64,000 nt of DNA from Adenophora triphylla var. japonica (taxonomy: Eukaryota; Streptophyta; Magnoliopsida; Asterales; Campanulaceae), in NCBI GenBank assembly GCA_022495995.1, contig JAFEMH010002560.1, positions 186,001 through 250,000 of the forward strand, written 5' to 3'. Positions within the stretch are counted from its first letter, which is position 1; the number at the start of each line of letters is the position of its first letter. The position numbers were made by a program, and so were the translations under genes. Under the pieces are notes generated by a model that did no database searches, was not told where the DNA came from, and saw only the letters and a list, made by a program, of their open reading frames with translations. Of the stretch, positions 45,627 to 57,040 are shown piece after piece.

Positions 45627-46605
45627 TTTTTAAATAAAAACCCACAAATTCCACACTAGGTACTAAGAAAATGGAATTGAAAACCTTACTTGCCCTGAAA
45701 AATTCGCCGGAAAAGTCACCGGAATCTCGCCGGAATTCCGCCGGAAAAGATGAAGATAAACTTGGAAGAAGACTCCTTCTTTGAACAACAATTTCCACCC
45801 CAAGCTTGGCTTTGGACTTCAAAAACCAAATCTTTGTCAACCTTTTCCACCCTTGCCAACTCTTCAATACAATTTCTTCAAAATCCTTGCAACAATGGTG
45901 ATGTAGGGCCTTCAATCTTGGTTAAGGGGGGTTGGGTATGGTGGGGAAGAAAAATTTTGGAAGAAAGTTAGAAGATTTGAGTGATTTGGGAGAGGATTTT
46001 TAGAGAGATGAAGAGGGAGGGGCGGAGGTTTTAGAGAGAGGAAGAGGGAATAATTGGTGTGTTTAAGAGAGAGAGAAAAATAAGGGACGGTTGGGTTAGG
46101 GATTCAAATTTTGAAACGCCAGATTCGCCATGTGGGCGGTCGCACACTGACTACGGGCGGTCGCCCAGGTTGTCCAGCTTCAAACCTTTAGGCATTTCCA
46201 ATGTGGGCGGTCGCCCACTCCTACCTCGGGAGGTCGCCCACTGTACAAGTTCATTTCAATTTCCCAACGGCTACGGGCGGTCGCCCACTTGACCATAGGC
46301 GGTCGCCCATCGGTCTGATAACTTCAACCATTTTGCAAATCAACCATGGGCGGTCGCCCTCATCGACATGGGCGGTCGCCCACACGTCCAAAGGGGATTT
46401 TTTTTTTTTTCTTTGTCTCAAAATCTGCACAACACCACAAAAACAAACACCAAGCATAATATCCATTGATACATTACAATTCGACCCATATTTTGACCGC
46501 ACTTTCGCCCTACGTCCCCATTGATGTGAGCGGACTACCCAACAACAATAGGCTCAGTCACCGTAGTTCGACACGTTCCCGAGATACAAAAAAACAACTT
46601 CTTTT

Positions 46606-46657
<52 letters not shown>

Positions 46658-46860
46658 GAAAAGCAACCCATAAAATGAAAAATAAAATGAAAACTAAAAC
46701 TCTCCACCCCCAAACTTAATGATTACTTTGTCCTCAAAGTGATGAAAACAAAGAAAAAATTAAATTTAAGGGTATTACAATACACTACTTACCTTGGGTT
46801 GCCTCCCAAGCAGCGCTTTTGTTTAACGTCATTAGCTCGACGGAATGACTTTCTCAACGC
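45627..46860 (-). other. Athila spacer between integrase and env-like ORF, with GC palindromes
   Basis: 46130-46385 carries about eight copies of GGGCGGTCGCCC (seven clear, some degraded), mostly as TGGGCGGTCGCCCA. A ~55-nt poly-T run lies at 46599-46653. 45960-46080 is purine-rich (GAGAGAGG). No coding frame. Confidence 0.8.
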
Positions 46861-47793
46861 CTACGGATCCTTCAACTCGATCCTCTCAACATCCTTCAAT
46901 CCCAAAGCTCCATCAAAATAAGGCTTCACTCTTTGTCCATTGACCTTGAACCTATTGTTCGTAACCGGATTCACCAACTCCACGGCTCCATGAGAGTATA
47001 CATTCACCACCTCAAACGGACCACTCCAACGAGAACGTAACTTTCCCGGGAAAAGCTTCAATCTTGAATTGAACAACAATACCTTGCTTCCCGGAATAAG
47101 TTCCTTGTGCAAAATCTTTTTGTCATGGTACCTTTTTGTTCTCTCCTTGTACAACCGAGAGTTCTCATATGCCTCCAACCGATGCTCTTCAAGCTCATTC
47201 AAATGAAGTAACCTTTGCTCACCGGCTAGTTGCAAATCCATATTCAACTCCTTGATTGCCCAAAATGCCTTGTGCTCAATCTCCACCGGCAAATGACAAG
47301 CTTTCCCAAAGACTAGCCGGTAAGGACTCATTCCAATTGGCGTTTTGTAGGCGGTACGGTACGCCCACAATGCATCATTTAACCTCAAGGCCCAATCCTT
47401 CCTGTTTGGCTTTACCGTCTTTTCAAGAATGGCTTTTATTTGCTTGTTACTCACTTCTACTTGCCCGGAAGTTTGGGGATGGTACGCGGTTGCAACCTTG
47501 TGCTTCACCCCATACTTCTTCATTAGTGCTCCAAAAACTTTGTTGCAAAAGTGAGAACCACCATCACTTATGATCGCCCTTGGAACGCCAAACCTACTAA
47601 AAATCACATCTTTGACAAACTTGACAACAACATTAGCATCGTTAGTCCGGGTAGGAATTGCTTCCACCCACTTTGACACATAATCCACCGACACTAAAAT
47701 GTACTCAAACCCACACGAAACAACAAAAGGACCCATAAAATCAATGCCCCATACGTCAAACAAATCCACAACCAAGTTATTCGTGAGAGGCAT
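46861..47793 (-). CDS. Athila integrase core and C-terminal domain
   Basis: 310 codons. DDE triad at Asp18 (GIDFMGP), Asp77 (IISDGGSHF) and Glu113 (GQVEVSN), with 35 residues between the last two. Conserved [18 protein letters not shown] follows at ~142, then the C-terminal GPFEVVNVY and VNGQRVKPY segments. Ends at a natural-looking stop. The zinc-binding N-terminal part lies upstream in other frames (47694-48120). Confidence 0.9.
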   Translation of the reverse strand: MPLTNNLVVDLFDVWGIDFMGPFVVSCGFEYILVSVDYVSKWVEAIPTRTNDANVVVKFVKDVIFSRFGVPRAIISDGGSHFCNKVFGALMKKYGVKHKVATAYHPQTSGQVEVSNKQIKAILEKTVKPNRKDWALRLNDALWAYRTAYKTPIGMSPYRLVFGKACHLPVEIEHKAFWAIKELNMDLQLAGEQRLLHLNELEEHRLEAYENSRLYKERTKRYHDKKILHKELIPGSKVLLFNSRLKLFPGKLRSRWSGPFEVVNVYSHGAVELVNPVTNNRFKVNGQRVKPYFDGALGLKDVERIELKDP

Positions 47794-48120
47794 TTCATCC
47801 CGCTTACCAATGTTACCGGTTCTTTGGCTTTGTCACAACTTTTACTAAAAATGTATGCATCTTTAAAAGACTTGGCCAAAAGAAACCCGATTGTAACACC
47901 TTTTGAGCGGTTTTCTTTCCACTAAAATGACCTCCACAATGTAATTCATGACAAAAGAGAGAACATTTTGTTGCTCATTTTCATGAATGCATCTACGAAT
48001 AACCATATCGGGACCATGTTTAAACAAATATGGGTCATCCCAATAATATTGCTTAACCATTGACAAAAATCTTTTCCTCTCTTGACTTGAAAAATCTGGA
48101 TTTAGAACCCCCGTAGCCAA
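47694..48120 (-). pseudogene. Athila integrase N-terminal zinc region, frameshifted
   Basis: Two overlapping frames (48120-47863 and 47879-47694). Reads CIHENEQQNVLSF near 47985, CGGHF in an alternative frame near 47930, and [13 protein letters not shown] near 47820, remnants of the HHCC module. At least two frameshifts. Confidence 0.65.
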
Positions 48121-48125
48121 AAAAT

Positions 48126-48945
48126 TTACAATGTCGGCATACCAAGGTTCACAATCCTTAACACCAAATAACTGCTCATCGGGAAATTTTCATTCAAAGG
48201 AATTTCACTCACACACCCCTTTTCAAGTCTAGACAAGTGATCCGCCACAACATTCTCACAACCCTTTTTGTCTTTGATGGAAATGTCAAATTCTTGTAAA
48301 AGTAACATCCATCTTAACAATCGGGGTTTTGCATCTTGTTTGGACAGCAAATAACGTAATGCAGCATGGTCCGAATAAATAATCACTTTAGATCCAAGCA
48401 AGTAAGAACGGAATTTTTCCAAAGCAAATACCACCGCCAAGAATTCCTTCTCGGTTGTAGTATAGTTCAATTGAGCATCATTCAACATTCTACTTGCATA
48501 TTGGATCACATGTGACTTTTTATCGATTTTCTGACCCAAAAACTGCACCCCACGCAAAATCGGATGCATCACACATTATCTCAAAAGGTTGAGTCCAATC
48601 CGGACCCACAAGAATAGGGGCTGAAGTCAATTTCTCCTTCAACAAATTAAAAGAATTGAGACATTCTTGGTCAAACACAAATTCCGTCTCTTTAGCAAGC
48701 AAGTTTGTTAACGGCTTACAAATTTTAGAAAAATCTTTTATAAAACGCCGATAAAAACCCGCATGACCAAGAAAGCTACGAATTCCCTTAACATTTGTTG
48801 GCGGAGGCAATTTAGATATTATCTCAATTTTTGCCTTGTCAACTTCAATCCCTTTTCTTGACACCAAATGACCCAACACAATTCCATGCTTAACCATAAA
48901 ATGACTTTTTTCCCAACTTAAAGTTAAATTGGTATCACATGACAT
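48126..48945 (-). pseudogene. Athila RT thumb and RNase H, frameshifted
   Basis: Frame 48945-48520 gives the RT end (HGIVLGHLVSRKGIEVDKAK, VKGIRSFLGHAGFYRRFIKD) and the first RNase H residues ([12 protein letters not shown]). Frame 48572-48126 continues with [39 protein letters not shown] and [12 protein letters not shown], holding the remaining RNase H acidic residues. A one-base indel separates them near 48545. Confidence 0.85.
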
Positions 48946-49844
48946 CTTTTAAGAACCAAAGTCAAATTATCTAAGCATGCATCAAACGAATTACCATATA
49001 ACGAAAAATCATCCATAAATACTTCAACAAACCTACCAATCATCTCGGAAAAGATCGACATCATGCACCTTTGGAATGTAGCAGGAGCATTGCATAAACC
49101 GAAGGGCATCCTCCGATATGCAAATGTTCCAAAAGGGCATGTAAATGTGGTCTTTTCACGATCTTCCGAGCAATGGGAATCGATTATAACCTGAAAAACC
49201 ATCTAAGAAACAATAATACTCTTGACCATTAGCCTCTCTAGAATTTGGTCAATAAAAGGCAAAGGAAAGTGATCCTTTCTAGTCGCCGCATTAAGTTTTC
49301 GTAATCGATAACCATGCGTTGACCGGTGACCATTCTAGTAGGCAAAAGCTCATTATCCTCATTCTTAACGACGGTAATTCCGGATTTTTAGCAACCACAT
49401 GAACAGACTTACCCACTTACTATCGGAAATAGGATAGATAATACCCGCATCCAACAGTTTCAAGACTTCCTTTCTTACCGCTTCAAGCATGTGCGGATTC
49501 ATCCTCCTTTGATTCTGCCGGACTGGCTTGGCATCATCCTCCATATGGATTTTGTGCATACACATGGTTGGGCTTATTCCTTTTATGTCCGTAATGCTCC
49601 AACCAAGTGCGGACTTGTGTCGCTTCAACACATCTAACAACCTTCTTTCCTGCAATTCTGTTAAGTCCGAAGCAATAATAACGAGCAAAGAATCATTTGC
49701 ACCAAGAAAAGCATACTTTAAGCTAGATGGAAGTTGTTTAAGATCCAATTCGGGAGGAGAGACAATAGATGGCAAATGCTTAGGATTAAAATTACCTAAA
49801 GATTCTAAAGGAACCTTTTCAGTAATTTCCTCCATAACATCCAT
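48924..49844 (-). pseudogene. Athila reverse transcriptase N-terminus and palm, frameshifted
   Basis: Frame 49844-49365 gives the linker and RT start (PPELDLKQLPSSLKYAFLG, MHKIHMEDDAKPVRQNQRRM, KLLDAGIIYPISDSKWVS). Between 49365 and 49202 the first catalytic motif region is scrambled by indels. Frame 49202-48924 holds FGTFAYRRMPFGLCNAPATF and the catalytic FMDD (about 49010). RT converts the element RNA to cDNA; this copy cannot. Confidence 0.85.
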
Positions 49845-51145
49845 CTCGCAAGAATGGCCCTCGCCTCATTTTTATCAAAAACACCTTCCATAACTAACTC
49901 ATCCACATACTCGGAAACAAAAGAGCCCTCAACATCCGGCTCAAGAAACAAAGGATTTTCAGCAACATCACAAAATAAACACTCATTAACCTCATATGGC
50001 TTTTTCATGGAATCAAAGATAGAGAAATTGACAATTTCATCCATGACAGTCAAAGACAAACTTCCATCTTTCACATTAATCACCGCATCCGCGGTAGCCA
50101 TAAAAGGTCTCCCCAACAAAATAGGGACCTCATTCACATCTTTAGAATCTCTTTCCATATCAAGAACCACAAAATCAACCGGGATAATTAATTTATCAAC
50201 TTGAACTAAAACATCTTCTACTATTCCCTTTGGATATTTGACCGAACGGTCCGCAAGTTGCAAGGTCATAGTAGTAGGTTTTAGTTCACCCAACCCAAGC
50301 TCCACAAACAAAGAATAAGGCAACAAGTTAATGCTAGCTCCTAAATCTAACATTGCCCTCACTTTCTTAGAGTCCCCCAAAGAAATCATCACATTAAAAC
50401 TACCGGGGTCTTTAAGCTTAGGAGGCAAATTCTTTTCAAAAACAGCACTAACTTGGTCCGAAACCACAATTTTTTCGTTCGGGGCATACTTTCTTTTATT
50501 TGTGCTCAATTCCTTGAAAAATTTAGCATATGAAGGAATATTTTTAATTACATTGAGCAAAGGCAAATTTACATTCACCTTAGAAAGCATGTCATACAAC
50601 TCTTTAAATTGTGTTTCGACCTTATTCTTGACCAATCTCCCGGGAAAAGGAACAGGAGGCACATAAGGCTTAAGAGGTGGAGTTGGAAGTTTCTCCTCGG
50701 GAGTCACTTCAACTCGTTCCTCAACCACCACTTCACTCTCATGCATTTTGTTATTATCTATAGGAGAAGGAGAAGAGTGTACCTCCTGAAGAGTCTTACC
50801 ACTCCTCAGGGTGACGGCCTTTGCTTGTTCCGGTTGACTCGGTAGTGTACCCGGATTGTGCTTTTGGAGTGCCTCGGCAATTTGACCCATCTGATTTTCG
50901 AGCTTCTTCAGGGAAGCTTCTTGGTTCCCCATTCGTTGTTCCATGATCACTTGATTCTGTTGGGCGGCTTGAATGAATTTCTGCAATGTTTCCTCCACAC
51001 TTGGCCTTGCAGGCCCTTGTTGCTGCGACTGTTGCATTTGCGGTTGGTATTGTTCTTTGAAATTGACCCTGTCCTTGATTTCCTCCCCAAGAGAAATTGG
51101 GATGATTCCGCCAACCCGGATTGTAAGAGTTGGAAAACGGATCAT
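49805..51145 (-). CDS. Athila gag C-terminus and aspartic protease
   Basis: 446 codons. A Gln-rich coiled-coil-like region (residues ~30-110), the AVTLRSGKTL signature at ~131, a proline-rich linker with PPVPFPGRL, then protease with Asp-Leu-Gly-Ala-Ser-Ile-Asn at ~268 (the Athila form, Leu where most have Thr or Ser), LQLADRS, and ILGRPF-like ILLGRPFMATA at ~345. It ends at a frameshift where RT begins in the next frame (overlap 49805-49844). The gag N-terminal part is in the block to the right. Confidence 0.85.
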   Translation of the reverse strand: MIRFPTLTIRVGGIIPISLGEEIKDRVNFKEQYQPQMQQSQQQGPARPSVEETLQKFIQAAQQNQVIMEQRMGNQEASLKKLENQMGQIAEALQKHNPGTLPSQPEQAKAVTLRSGKTLQEVHSSPSPIDNNKMHESEVVVEERVEVTPEEKLPTPPLKPYVPPVPFPGRLVKNKVETQFKELYDMLSKVNVNLPLLNVIKNIPSYAKFFKELSTNKRKYAPNEKIVVSDQVSAVFEKNLPPKLKDPGSFNVMISLGDSKKVRAMLDLGASINLLPYSLFVELGLGELKPTTMTLQLADRSVKYPKGIVEDVLVQVDKLIIPVDFVVLDMERDSKDVNEVPILLGRPFMATADAVINVKDGSLSLTVMDEIVNFSIFDSMKKPYEVNECLFCDVAENPLFLEPDVEGSFVSEYVDELVMEGVFDKNEARAILARWMLWRKLLKRFL

Positions 51146-52053
51146 TCCTCACTCTTGGTTGAAAAGTGTTCATTGCATTTGCTTGCTCAAGAAATTCCGG
51201 GAATTGGTCTCTCAATGGGCATCCCATAATATCATGGGAGTTCACGTTACAAATCACACAACTCGTGCCCGAACTTCCCTCTCCTTGATTTCGCCCTTGA
51301 CTTTGAGCCGTCATCATTCCCATGAAATTCTTCATTTGAGTAGTCAATGCCGAAACTTGTTGCGCTAGAACATCATTGGACTCAACTTCATAGACACCTT
51401 TTCTTCCTCCTCTCACACTTTTCTGCTGCGAATTCATGCCAAGTCTCTCATATAAGGCTCTTGTTTCATCCGCAGTCTTCTCACCCATAGCACCCCCGGC
51501 TGCGTTATCCACTTGGGCTTGACCTTGTTGAGTCAACCCATCATAGAAGGCCTGATTTAAGAGGGCTAAAGGAAACCCATGATGAGGACATTGGACTAGC
51601 AACATCTTGAATCGATCCCAAGCTTCATGAAAAGCTTCACCCGGCTCTTGATTGAAAGACATTATCTTGGACCTCAAGTCGGACGTCTTTTGATGAGAAT
51701 AAAACTTTGCCATGAACTTGTTGTAGACTTCCGTCCAAGTGTTAAGAGAGGCCGGAGCAAGTGCCATAAACCATGTCTTGGCTGCATCCTTCAACGTGTA
51801 AGCAAAGCACCTCATTCTCAACTGCTCTTCGGTTAGTTGCCCTAATGGAAAGCCTTGCACGGTGCTATAAAACTCTCTCATGAATGTAATTGGGTCTTCC
51901 GACGCCATCCCATGAAATGAAGGGAGCATGTTGAAATGGAGGTTCTTCAACTCGTAACTCCTTCTTTGCTTGTGGGAGCACAATGCATGATGGCGACGGT
52001 TCAATAACCGGGCGTGCAAAATCACCCATCATTTGTGGTTCCGCCATTTTCAC
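50796..52053 (-). pseudogene. Athila gag N-terminus
   Basis: Probable start ATG at 52053-52047 (MKMAEPQMMGDFARP), frameshifted near 51965 into a frame reading FHGMASEDPITFMREFY, LKDAAKTWFMALAP and FMAKFYSHQKT, the retrotransposon gag core. A CCHC knuckle (CVICNVNSHDIMGC) lies at 51263-51222, followed by SNSYNPGWRNHPNFSW at about 51130. Another frameshift near 51110 leads to the next block. Gag forms the particle that carries element RNA. Confidence 0.85.
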
Positions 52054-52307
52054 TTCTTCTTCAGAATCGGAAATCTCGGACTGTTGAGAGTAAACCGATT
52101 CACTTTCCGAATCACTTGGTTCCGGTGCTTCCTCTTGTTGACGCGATGAATGTTGTGGTCAATTGGTAACAACTCGGGTTGTAGTGACCTACGACCAAAC
52201 ATTCAAATCTGCGACACCAAGTTAAAACACTAAACAAAGAAAAAATATATATATACACAAAATATTATTCACAATAGCAAATAATTAAAACAACTTTAAA
52301 TTTCAAG
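52054..52307 (-). other. Athila 5' leader
   Basis: Between primer site and gag start on the minus strand. The Glu/Ser-rich frame at 52054-52140 may belong to gag N-terminal sequence in another frame. AT-rich near the primer site. Confidence 0.5.
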
Positions 52308-52325
52308 TCCCCGGCAACGGCGCCA
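52308..52325 (-). promoter_or_regulatory. Primer-binding site, tRNA-Asp
   Basis: Minus strand TGGCGCCGTTGCCGGGGA, an 18-base exact complement to the 3' end of plant tRNA-Asp(GUC) including CCA. Five bases inside the LTR. Confidence 0.92.
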
Positions 52326-52330
52326 AATTT

Positions 52331-53808
52331 TGACGAACGTCGAAAACGTCAAAAATAAAATTCCAACTCAACTATCTACAATTGATTTGTAAATAGGGTA
52401 AGTCGGGTCGAACCTCAGAGACACAAAATTTAAAGTGTAGGAATTACTGCTAGAACAAAAAGTTGTAACGTGAAGGATTTGTTTGGTTTGTTTTAAAACT
52501 AAATTTTATACGAAAATTAAGTAGAGTTTGATTGTAGAAGAGTTCAATAATAAGGAGACTAATTCCCGGAATTGGCTTCACAAGTTATGCTCAAGGTTCA
52601 TAATTCATCAATCAAAGTACACTTGGGGTTTTGTTCTTACGAAAATATGATTGGGACACTTTGGCGGGTGATTTGCAATCAAGTGTTTCTAACTAATCTA
52701 CTCCCTTGGCCCGTTCATAGATTAGCTAGAAACCCATTGTAGAACTTAAGAACATAAAATAAACCACAATTCTTATGAATCTTTTGGCGAGGATTCAACA
52801 AATTGTGAAAATCAAGCCAAGACTAATTTCAATTGTAAATTTGGCGTTTCACAATTGAAATTCTAAACAATTCAAGAACAATTATTTGATCAAGACAAAA
52901 GTTCTAAAATTTCATTAAAAACAACTTGATTATCCCAAGTAATACTAAGATAAAGATGAACAATAAAACTTAAGACATAAAATGTTACCTCCAATTCCAA
53001 GAACTAAAAGGTTTAGCTAGCCATTAGAAAGCAAGAACACCAAGAAATGTCTAAGAAAATATTCTGCAGAAAACTAACTAACTATGGAGAAGATTAACAA
53101 GCCCTAATTATATATCTCCCCCCAAAAACTGAAAAAAACATAAAATTAAATAGCCATTGTCTTAAATTAACCCCCATGTTCACCAAAAACTAATGCTGCA
53201 ATTAACCAACATTAACCCCATAAACAGTCACAATTAATCTCTTCCATTACTCCTCAGCCGTTCCAAATTGCCTGGTCTTCATGTGCAAAACGCCTCGTGG
53301 GCGGTCGCCCACAACACCCCTGGGCGGTCGCCCAGTCCTCCAGAAACATTTTGTCATCACCACTCATGCTGGTGAGCGGTCGCCCAGCTATCCCTGCACG
53401 GTCGCCCAGTCCAACAGAAGGTTCAAGCTTCACATTTTTTTCTCCTGAGCGGCCGCCCACCTCGACCTGAGCGACCGCCCACAATGACGGACTGTTGGGC
53501 CATTTTCTTTCTTTTGGCCCAGCTGCAAATTGCCTTTAGCCCAACTCAATATTCACCATTGGCCTGCCACTCCTTGCTTGCATTGGCCCCTTCTTCCATT
53601 TGTTAATGCCCATTTGTACTCAGTCCGTCCCACAATTTCCACATCTCATTGTTCCACTTGATTTATTCGCATATTGTTCCCAATTTCCACACTTCAACCA
53701 CTGAAACTAAAAACACTAAAAACATCCGTTAAACACACAAAACTCAAGGATTAAGCAAATAATAAGTTCAAAAAGTAGTCAATGGATGAGTGTAAAACTC
53801 ACTCATCA
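52331..53808 (-). repeat. 5' LTR of Athila element
   Basis: 1478 bp from TGACGAACGTCG to CACTCATCA. GGGCGGTCGCCC palindromes occur at 53299-53310 and 53321-53332, with related copies to 53480. The minus-strand TATA-like sequence is GATATATAATTAGG near 53108-53118. Confidence 0.92.
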
Positions 53809-55966
53809 ACTCCCAACCATCTCAATATCAAAACACATCTAGAAATTATCATCAAATTGATGATGATGCTGATAATGAGGAGGAGGAGGAGGAAGAAGAA
53901 GATGATGATGTAAGAGTTACCGGTGAATCTCTTGCTACTAGTAGTCTTCCTAACGTAAGTAAGGGGAAGGGGAAGGGGAAGGGGAAGGGGAAGGGGAAAG
54001 GGGAAGGGAAGGGGGAAGGATAAGGAGAAAGCTAGGGAACCTAAAGCTTCCACGTATGAGGAATTTTATAACATGATTATCAATGATCATGGTGAAGAAA
54101 AAGCTGAGTGTAAAATTTGTAAAAAACACTTAGCTTGCCCTAGCAAAAAGGGTACCTCTCAACTAAAAAGACACACTGAAAACCATGCAAAAGGCGGGGA
54201 TGATAAAATTTAAACCAAACTGAACATACCTTATGTCACCTACCCCAAAGTCAAAGCTGATATCATAGCCATGTTTATTGTAAGTTATCGATTATCCTTG
54301 TCAGTTTCGAGTGATGAGAGATTTCATCGGGTTTGCAAAAGTCTCAACCCCGGATTTGAACCTATGTCCCGAACTACCATCACAAGGCACATTAAAATTC
54401 TTTTTCAATCTGGAACACTTGCCCTAGCCAATCTTCTTCAAAGCCACAAGGGTAGTATTTCCTTGACAACTGATGGTTGGAAAGCTAACCATAGTTCTTC
54501 TGCCGAGAATTTTACTTGTATTACCGCTCATTGGATTAATGAGGATTGGTTGTTAGAAAAGAGAATCCTATCATTTCGAACCATGCCATATCCTCATACA
54601 GCTAGGCAATGCACAAATCACATTCTCAATGTTTTGGGTGAGTATGTTATCACGAATAAAATTTTCTCATGCTCATATGATAACGCCACCTATAACACCA
54701 GTACTGCCTCATTGATGATTCAATCCCTTACTCCTCCCGTAGAAGGCAAGTTGTTTCATGTTAGGTGTGCTTGCCACATTCTCAACCTATGTGTTCAAGA
54801 CTTGCTTAAGTCCTTACGCTACACCACAAACAGCATTAACCAAGCTTGTATAACCATAAAGGGGAGTGGACAAAGGCTAGTCAATTATATGGAGATGTGT
54901 CATGCTGCGGGGAAGAAGTTCTTGAAGCCCAAAACAGCCGAAGAGTCAAGTGGAACTCGACCTATACAATGTTGGAGAGTGCACTCGATATTAGGGTGGT
55001 GATCACTGAATATTTTGCATCTATCAAGTTGACCGTCAGGTTAGTATTGATGATTGGGATATAGCAACACAACTCATAGAATTGCTTCAGCCTTCTATAG
55101 GGCAACCCAAGTACTTTTCGAAACATACTATCTCACAAGTCATCTCTTATGTCGTGAGCTTTATGGCCTAAATGTTCTCATTGTGAACAATAGAAATCAT
55201 AATATATTTGCAGATGCCGTTGTGGATATGGAAAAGAAATTTTCTAAGTATTACACCGATTTCCCTCTACTTTCCTTAATGGCGACCGCGATGGATCCGA
55301 GGATCAAGCATACTAACATGTGGAGTTTGCTCTTTGCTTTTTATGAAAACATGAGACCAAATCTTTCCCCCATTCAAGTAGAAAAAGTGACGAAGGAGAA
55401 ACATGAAGAAGTTGAAACCCTCTTATTCCGCTTGTATTCCTATTACAATGCAAAGCTTTCAAACCATGAAGAAAGGGCCGATACGAGTGGAAAGGGAAAA
55501 TCAAAGTTGCCAAAATTTGGTTGGGGTTTCCTTAAGAAGGGATTGGGTGGACGTAGTGGAAGTGGAAGTGGAAGACCTTCAACGGAAGGAGTTAATGAGT
55601 TGGTCCAATACTTGTCCAGTACCTACTACCCCCCCTTCCAATTCAAGTTTTGAGGACCTAGATATCCTCCAATGGTGGAAAGCACACCAAAGTGTTTATC
55701 CTATACTTTCCATCATGGCACGGGATCTTCTTACCCCTCCAGTGTCGACGGTAGCCTCAGAATCCGCATTCAGTGCCGCTAAAAGAGTTGTTACGCCAGC
55801 GAGGAATCAACTAACCCCGAAGCTCATGGAGCGGCTAATTTGTCTTGCCGATTGGGACGATGCATCTCTAAGGAAGCAAGTGAATGATCGAGAGCTTCAA
55901 CATGACAGCGAATCGAGTGCTGACGAAGACAATCTTGATGGGGATTATACTTTGGATGGAAACTAG
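53809..55966 (+). pseudogene. hAT transposase with BED finger, interrupted by Athila element
   Basis: The coding sense starts immediately at the Athila edge (acidic DDDADNEEEEEEEEDDD, then a Lys-Gly tandem at 53958-54010), so the N-terminus is missing. BED zinc finger at 54109-54190 (CKICKKHLACPS...QLKRHTENH). In-frame TAA at 54210. The catalytic region follows: SLTTDGWKANH near 54460, YDNATYNTS with the second Asp near 54680, HVRCACHILNLCVQD near 54758. A frameshift near 54980, then YYLTSHLLCRELYGLN, ATAMDPRIKH near 55288. A last frameshift near 55620 leads to the hAT dimerisation region (DILQWWKAHQSVYPILS, STVASESAFSAAKRVV) ending at 55966. Similar to RICESLEEPER-type proteins; dead copy. 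Confidence 0.88.
53953..54015. repeat. GGGGAA hexamer tandem in transposase
   Basis: About ten GGGGAA/GGGGAAG units encoding Lys-Gly, with a length change that shifts the frame at about 53998. Confidence 0.9.
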
Positions 55967-56724
55967 AAAGTTTTCAAATCTATGAACGGAGAAAATCATT
56001 TGTATTTTAATGTTTTGTTTTCCTAGATAGTTTAATTAAGACTATGTTTACTATTTTGCTGCATTTTATTATATTTTATTTTTCTAGATTGTTTAATTAA
56101 GACTATGTTTAATATTTTCTTGTATTTTCCTAGATTGTTTTCCTAGTTAGTATTGAAGTTAAGGCTCCTAAATGTCCCCTCTTATTTATAAAAGGGTAAG
56201 GTTGGTTGTCCCCCTCTTGTAATTTTATTTTAATTAATAAAATTTAAGGGTATCGTGACGGTACTTCGTTTATATACTTTTGTTTCTTTTAATTTCGTTA
56301 AGTTTTATTTCTTTAAAAATTCTTAAATTTTATAAAATTTTTTGAAAAAAAAATCAGTATTAACAAACATCTAAAATAGTATTTTCTATCCAAAAAAAAT
56401 AAAAAAATAATAAGTTAATACACAAATAAGAACTTAACAGAAACTGTTAAAAATTTAACTATTTTTTCTAAAAACTGTTAAAAATTTAACTGTAAAAACT
56501 TAAACAAAAGTTATTGTAATTTGATTGACGATTTAATTGTAATTTGATTGACGATTTAATTAAAGTAGCTTAAAAATGCTTTCTTTTAAAAAAAATTATT
56601 TCAAAAAAAATTATGAAATAAAGTATATACTTATTGAGTATTTAATAAAATATTAAGATTTCATTTCAATTTACTAGTTAGAGTGAGTTTTAGATTTTAT
56701 ATTTAACATTTGAATACTTATCAA
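55967..56724. other. 3' flank of the hAT gene, AT-rich
   Basis: Contains TTTCCTAGATTGTTTAATTAAGACTATGTTTA in two neighbouring copies (56021 and 56081), an ATAAA-rich stretch that may be the polyadenylation region (56233), and AAAACTGTTAAAAATTTAACT twice (56440-56480). No hAT terminal repeat could be fixed. Confidence 0.5.
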
Positions 56725-56727
56725 CAA

Positions 56728-56840
56728 TAGGCTTGTGTCCAAGTGGTAAGCAGCAGCTAGTTAATTCCATTTCCATCCCACTAGCACAAGGGTTCAAATC
56801 CCCTTCACCCCATTTCACCTTTTGCTTAAAAAAAAAAAAG
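56728..56840 (+). mobile_element. tRNA-derived SINE-like sequence
   Basis: An A-box-like TGTCCAAGTGG at about 56737 and an exact B box GGTTCAAATCC at 56791-56801 form an internal Pol III promoter, followed by CCCATTTCACC and an A-tract (56828-56839). The size and A-tail suit a short plant SINE. No flanking target duplication was seen. Confidence 0.5.
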
Positions 56841-57040
56841 GAAAAGCCTGCCCAAACCCGCCAACCCAGCCAAACGGGCAAATGGTGCGGACCGAGCCAG
56901 GCTTGGCCCGCGGGCAAGTAGGCAGCAAAAAAAAATGGAAAAGCCTGCCCAAACCCGCCAACCCAGCCAGACGGGCAAACGGTGAGGGGCCGGGCTTGGC
57001 CCGCGGGCAAGTAGGCAGCAAGCTGGGCTTGTCCGTCAAG
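56841..57040. repeat. Two tandem copies of a 97-bp GC-rich unit
   Basis: Units start GAAAAGCCTGCCC at 56841 and 56938. Each has CCAACCCAGCC, ACGGGCAAA and CTTGGCCCGCGGGCAAGTAG. With the following GGTCCGGGCCGGGC (57060) this resembles the subterminal CGGGCC-rich DNA of Ac-like hAT elements; the link to the transposase at 53809-55966 is an inference. Confidence 0.7.

Larger units (their letters stand above)
41609..53808 (-). mobile_element. Athila-type Gypsy LTR retrotransposon (minus strand)
   Basis: Reading on the minus strand: 5' LTR (53808-52331), tRNA-Asp primer site, gag, protease, RT, RNase H, integrase, GC-palindrome spacer, env-like ORF, polypurine tract and 3' LTR (43051-41609). Athila assignment: PR signature DLGASINLLP, LQLADRS downstream, integrase starting [10 protein letters not shown], tRNA-Asp primer, and a third ORF after integrase. 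LTRs are near-identical, but all coding blocks are frameshifted. The right edge adjoins a hAT transposase reading frame. Confidence 0.92.

Noticed and set aside
49528..51368. Plus-strand frames opposite Athila gag and protease
   Set aside because: Shadows of the minus-strand coding blocks; no recognisable domains.
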